Shown piece by piece: positions 4,719-7,408 of a DNA stretch of 7,408 bases. The notes below the pieces were generated by a model. It did not search any database, was not told the origin of the DNA, and worked only from the letters and a program-made list of their open reading frames with translations. The DNA lies in NCBI RefSeq assembly GCF_934754915.1, contig NZ_CAKVKB010000148.1, forward strand, positions 1-7,408, written 5' to 3'. This stretch comes from an uncultured Clostridium sp. (lineage in GTDB: Bacteria > Bacillota > Clostridia > Clostridiales > Clostridiaceae). Positions within the stretch are counted from its first letter, which is position 1, and each line of letters opens with the position of its first letter. Made by a program: the position numbers and the translations under genes.

Positions 4719-7408
4719 TTATCTATGTCTTCTTTTTCTTGACCTTCTTCTTATATTTTTTGATGAAATATATTTTAACTTTTCTTTTTTGGCTTCCATC
4801 ATTGAATCTCTGCATTTTCTGCATATATCATTAGGATAATCCCATGAAAGCTTTCTTTTGCATAAACTACAGACTCTTTCATGATCGAGAAGTTTTGTTA
4901 ATAGAAGATCATTTATTTTATTAGCAGTTTTTTCTTTTTCACTTGATATATATTCATTGTTAATAACTATATCAAAATTTTTCCCGAAAGAATAATTAAG
5001 ATCGAGGGATTTGTAATAACTTTCTAAATCATCTAATTGCTTTTTTGAGCTTATGTTTTGAGAAATAGAAGGTCTTTTTAAATTTACTATTCCACTGCTG
5101 TACATTCTGCAGTATTCTTCCCACAAAGCATATACAGTTTTATTGTTTTCCTCAAAAGGTATTGTTGCCATTTTTATAGCATCTTTTTTTGAAATATTTA
5201 ACTTCAATTTTTTCAGTCTATTTAAAAGATAAATTATTCTTGTGACATCAGTTTTGGCAAAAATTCCATTCAAAGACATAGAGCTCCATGTTTTAAGTGA
5301 GTCTATAAGATCTATGTCTATATTAAGGAGTGAATCAGGAATTCCTGTAAAGCATTTTTCAATTGGCTTTGTTTCTGCTTTTAAAGCATTTCTTATCAAA
5401 TTTAAATCACATGCAGCTGCTACATATCCTTTGTTATAGATTCCTTTACGTCCAGCTCTACCTGCTATTTGTTTTATTTCAGAAACTTTAAGTTTTCTAA
5501 GTGAAATTCCATCATATTTTTTAGTCTCAAGAAATACTATACGTTTTATAGGAAGATTTACCCCCATACCTATGGCATCAGTACATACTATTACATCAGT
5601 TTCATTGCTTAAAAATCTTTCAAACTGCTTTTTTCTTGTGGAATAAGGAAGAGAACCATATATAATGCTTGTTTTTATGTTCTTTTGAAGAAGTTCTGCA
5701 GAAACAGCAAGAGCTTTCCTCTTTCCAAATACAACAAGAGCATCACCTGGCTTTACATCTGTATCAATATTAAATGTTTTATCTTCAAATATAAGTTCCG
5801 TATCTCTTTTATGGTGAATGATTTCATAAGTATCTCCACATTCTTCAATAAGCTTTATTATTATATTTAATGCTTCAGGAGCCATGCAGATATGAACTTC
5901 TGGAGAAAGGACACCAATAATTGCACGAGTCCATGCCCATCCTCTTTGGGGATCACTTATCATCTGTGCCTCATCTATAACACATACTTCATATGATACA
6001 TCTGTCCTAAGTTTTTCAATTGTAGAGGATATATGAGCAGCATGCAAAATTATATCTTCCTCTTCACCAGTAAGGAGAGAACAAGGAACATTTTCACTAT
6101 TAAGCTTATCCTGTATTTCAAGAGCCAGAAGCCTTAAAGGTGCAAGATATACTCCAGTTTCTGCTTCCATGAGTCTTTTTATACTGGAATAGGTTTTTCC
6201 TGTGTTTGTTTCTCCAACATGAAGATAAAAATGTCTTTCCATGTATTTCACATCTTCATATTCATCTATAGGATTATCAAATATTATTTCTTTAAGCTCA
6301 TCTTTTGCTTTTTTCTTTATATATATATTTTCTGCTGTCCATAAAGATCCTTTGTAACAAATCCATGGTATACAGTCTTCAAACTCCATAAGTTCTTTAA
6401 TTGATGGTGCTTTCTCATTTTCAGATTTGTATTCTGAATATATGGTATTTTCAGTTATGGCCATTCTCTCAATTAATTTAAGAATCATGTTTTCCTTTGT
6501 TTTAAGGTATTTTTTATTTCTTCTTTCATATAGACTTTGATAATATCCAAATACAATTTTTCGTGCAGAAGTTAAAAAATCATCCATATATTCATGTCTT
6601 TTATATATTTTCATGTTAATAAGATCATTTAGTCTTCTGTCTAATGAATTCATTACCTTCATCTTTAGTTTCTGAATTCCTTCAATATGCGAATTCACAT
6701 TAATGCAATTTTTTTTCATGAGTTTTATAAGTGTTTCTTCTTCCAAACTATGATTTTCATAAACACATTCTGTATAATATTCATTATTTAGATTTAAAAG
6801 CCTGCATCCTCTGTCATATACATCCAGCATAAATTCATTTTCAATATTTAACATCTTTGAATTTGTAAAACTTGCCCATTTACTTTTAAATGTATTTCCA
6901 AGTTCTGTTTTAATTCTCTCTTCCAGGCTTTTTTTCTTATCACAATTTAATTCTTGTTCATTTATATCATAATATTCTTTTCCATCTCTTGTTCTTTTAT
7001 AGAAACGCACACTTTCAAACAGAAATTTTGAATCAGTATAATTTTTTTTAAATTCTTTATATATAATTCCTTTTTTCTGTTCCATATTATATTTTACTTT
7101 TTCATAAATTATTTCACCAATATCCTTAGGCATATATTTATAAGTCTTTTTATAAAGATAAGGTTTTTCTTCATCAATAGTTTCACATTCTACATAGGAC
7201 CCTTCCCATGAAATGTCATTTAAAAAATCCTTGAAATACATATAATCATAGACATTAAATTTTCCTTTGTCTATAATGTTGATTTTGGAATTTTTATCTT
7301 CCATATTAAAAGATGAATCATCAATTTCAGCTTTTCTTTCATTTTGAATGTAATTAACAGTTTCTTTTAAAATTTCATTATTAAATTCCTCATCTATATA
7401 TTTTGATA
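4719..7408 (-). CDS. Suv3-like superfamily 2 (DExH) helicase with C-terminal zinc ribbon, 5' end beyond the window
   Basis: This is a probable ATP-dependent RNA helicase of the Suv3 type, the family of the mitochondrial RNA-degradosome helicase. Residues are numbered from the ATG at 7304. Walker A is GETNTGKT (364-371), Ia is APLRLLALE (388-396), followed by TGEEED (412-417); the Walker B box is DEAQ (444-447), followed by RGWAWTRAIIG (454-464). The second RecA-like lobe has ALVVFGKRK (522-530), IIYGSLP (547-553), TDAIGMGVNLP (575-585) and motif VI, QIAGRAGRKG (612-621). The end holds a zinc ribbon, C812-x2-C815-x12-C828-x2-C831, and a basic tail, RRRSRKRRHR. About 350 residues before the helicase core match nothing I recognise. 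The ATG at 7304 has no ribosome binding site, and the frame stays open for 34 further codons to the right edge, so the true start is outside. The protein is at least 895 residues. The FliB-like gene follows 143 bp downstream on the same strand. Confidence 0.88.
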   Translation of the reverse strand, partial: SKYIDEEFNNEILKETVNYIQNERKAEIDDSSFNMEDKNSKINIIDKGKFNVYDYMYFKDFLNDISWEGSYVECETIDEEKPYLYKKTYKYMPKDIGEIIYEKVKYNMEQKKGIIYKEFKKNYTDSKFLFESVRFYKRTRDGKEYYDINEQELNCDKKKSLEERIKTELGNTFKSKWASFTNSKMLNIENEFMLDVYDRGCRLLNLNNEYYTECVYENHSLEEETLIKLMKKNCINVNSHIEGIQKLKMKVMNSLDRRLNDLINMKIYKRHEYMDDFLTSARKIVFGYYQSLYERRNKKYLKTKENMILKLIERMAITENTIYSEYKSENEKAPSIKELMEFEDCIPWICYKGSLWTAENIYIKKKAKDELKEIIFDNPIDEYEDVKYMERHFYLHVGETNTGKTYSSIKRLMEAETGVYLAPLRLLALEIQDKLNSENVPCSLLTGEEEDIILHAAHISSTIEKLRTDVSYEVCVIDEAQMISDPQRGWAWTRAIIGVLSPEVHICMAPEALNIIIKLIEECGDTYEIIHHKRDTELIFEDKTFNIDTDVKPGDALVVFGKRKALAVSAELLQKNIKTSIIYGSLPYSTRKKQFERFLSNETDVIVCTDAIGMGVNLPIKRIVFLETKKYDGISLRKLKVSEIKQIAGRAGRKGIYNKGYVAAACDLNLIRNALKAETKPIEKCFTGIPDSLLNIDIDLIDSLKTWSSMSLNGIFAKTDVTRIIYLLNRLKKLKLNISKKDAIKMATIPFEENNKTVYALWEEYCRMYSSGIVNLKRPSISQNISSKKQLDDLESYYKSLDLNYSFGKNFDIVINNEYISSEKEKTANKINDLLLTKLLDHERVCSLCKRKLSWDYPNDICRKCRDSMMEAKKEKLKYISSKNIRRRSRKRRHR

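Noticed and set aside
5242..5870. Plus-strand frames of 61-65 codons inside the helicase region
   Set aside because: They are antisense to conserved helicase motifs and have no ribosome binding site.

Overview
The window is AT-rich (roughly 30% GC by eye). It has A/T-ending codons, AGG/GGAG-type ribosome binding sites and families typical of low-GC Firmicutes, so it most likely comes from a Clostridium sensu stricto chromosome. I cannot name the species. There are no rRNA or tRNA genes, no CRISPR array and no intact insertion sequence.

Layout, left to right. (1) 1-1185, minus strand: a MATE-family multidrug/cation antiporter whose 3' end lies beyond the left edge. Its ribosome-binding-site-supported ATG is out of frame with the body of the protein because an A tract has 7 rather than 8 residues. 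(2) 1186-1639: a 454-base divergent intergenic region. It holds an extended -10 promoter for the MATE gene, one copy of a small dispersed repeat, an attenuator-like pair of alternative hairpins, an operator-like palindrome, and a good sigma-A-type promoter overlapping 11-bp-phased TTAACA/TTAAAA hexamers (possible PhoP boxes). (3) 1640-3247, plus strand: a Na+/phosphate cotransporter with a C-terminal PhoU domain. (4) 3248-3348: a convergent intergenic gap with an 18-bp near-perfect hairpin that terminates the minus-strand gene. (5) 3349-4575, minus strand: a cysteine-rich FliB-like protein (lysine-N-methylase family). Its start is best placed at a GTG with a good ribosome binding site, not at an upstream TTG. 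(6) 4576-4718: a 143-base gap with a second copy of the dispersed repeat, nested inside a 106-bp inverted-repeat-bounded segment. (7) 4719 to the right edge, minus strand: a large Suv3-like superfamily 2 helicase with a C-terminal zinc ribbon and a basic tail. Its reading frame stays open to the window edge, so its N-terminus is not seen.

The transporters are housekeeping or accessory membrane functions: drug/cation efflux and phosphate movement, the latter possibly under phosphate control. The helicase and FliB-like genes lie in the same orientation and could be co-transcribed, but nothing in the sequence proves a shared function. The points most worth a second look are the poly-A frameshift in the MATE gene, the bacterial Suv3-like helicase with its long uncharacterised N-terminal region and zinc ribbon, and the two diverged copies of an intergenic repeat.
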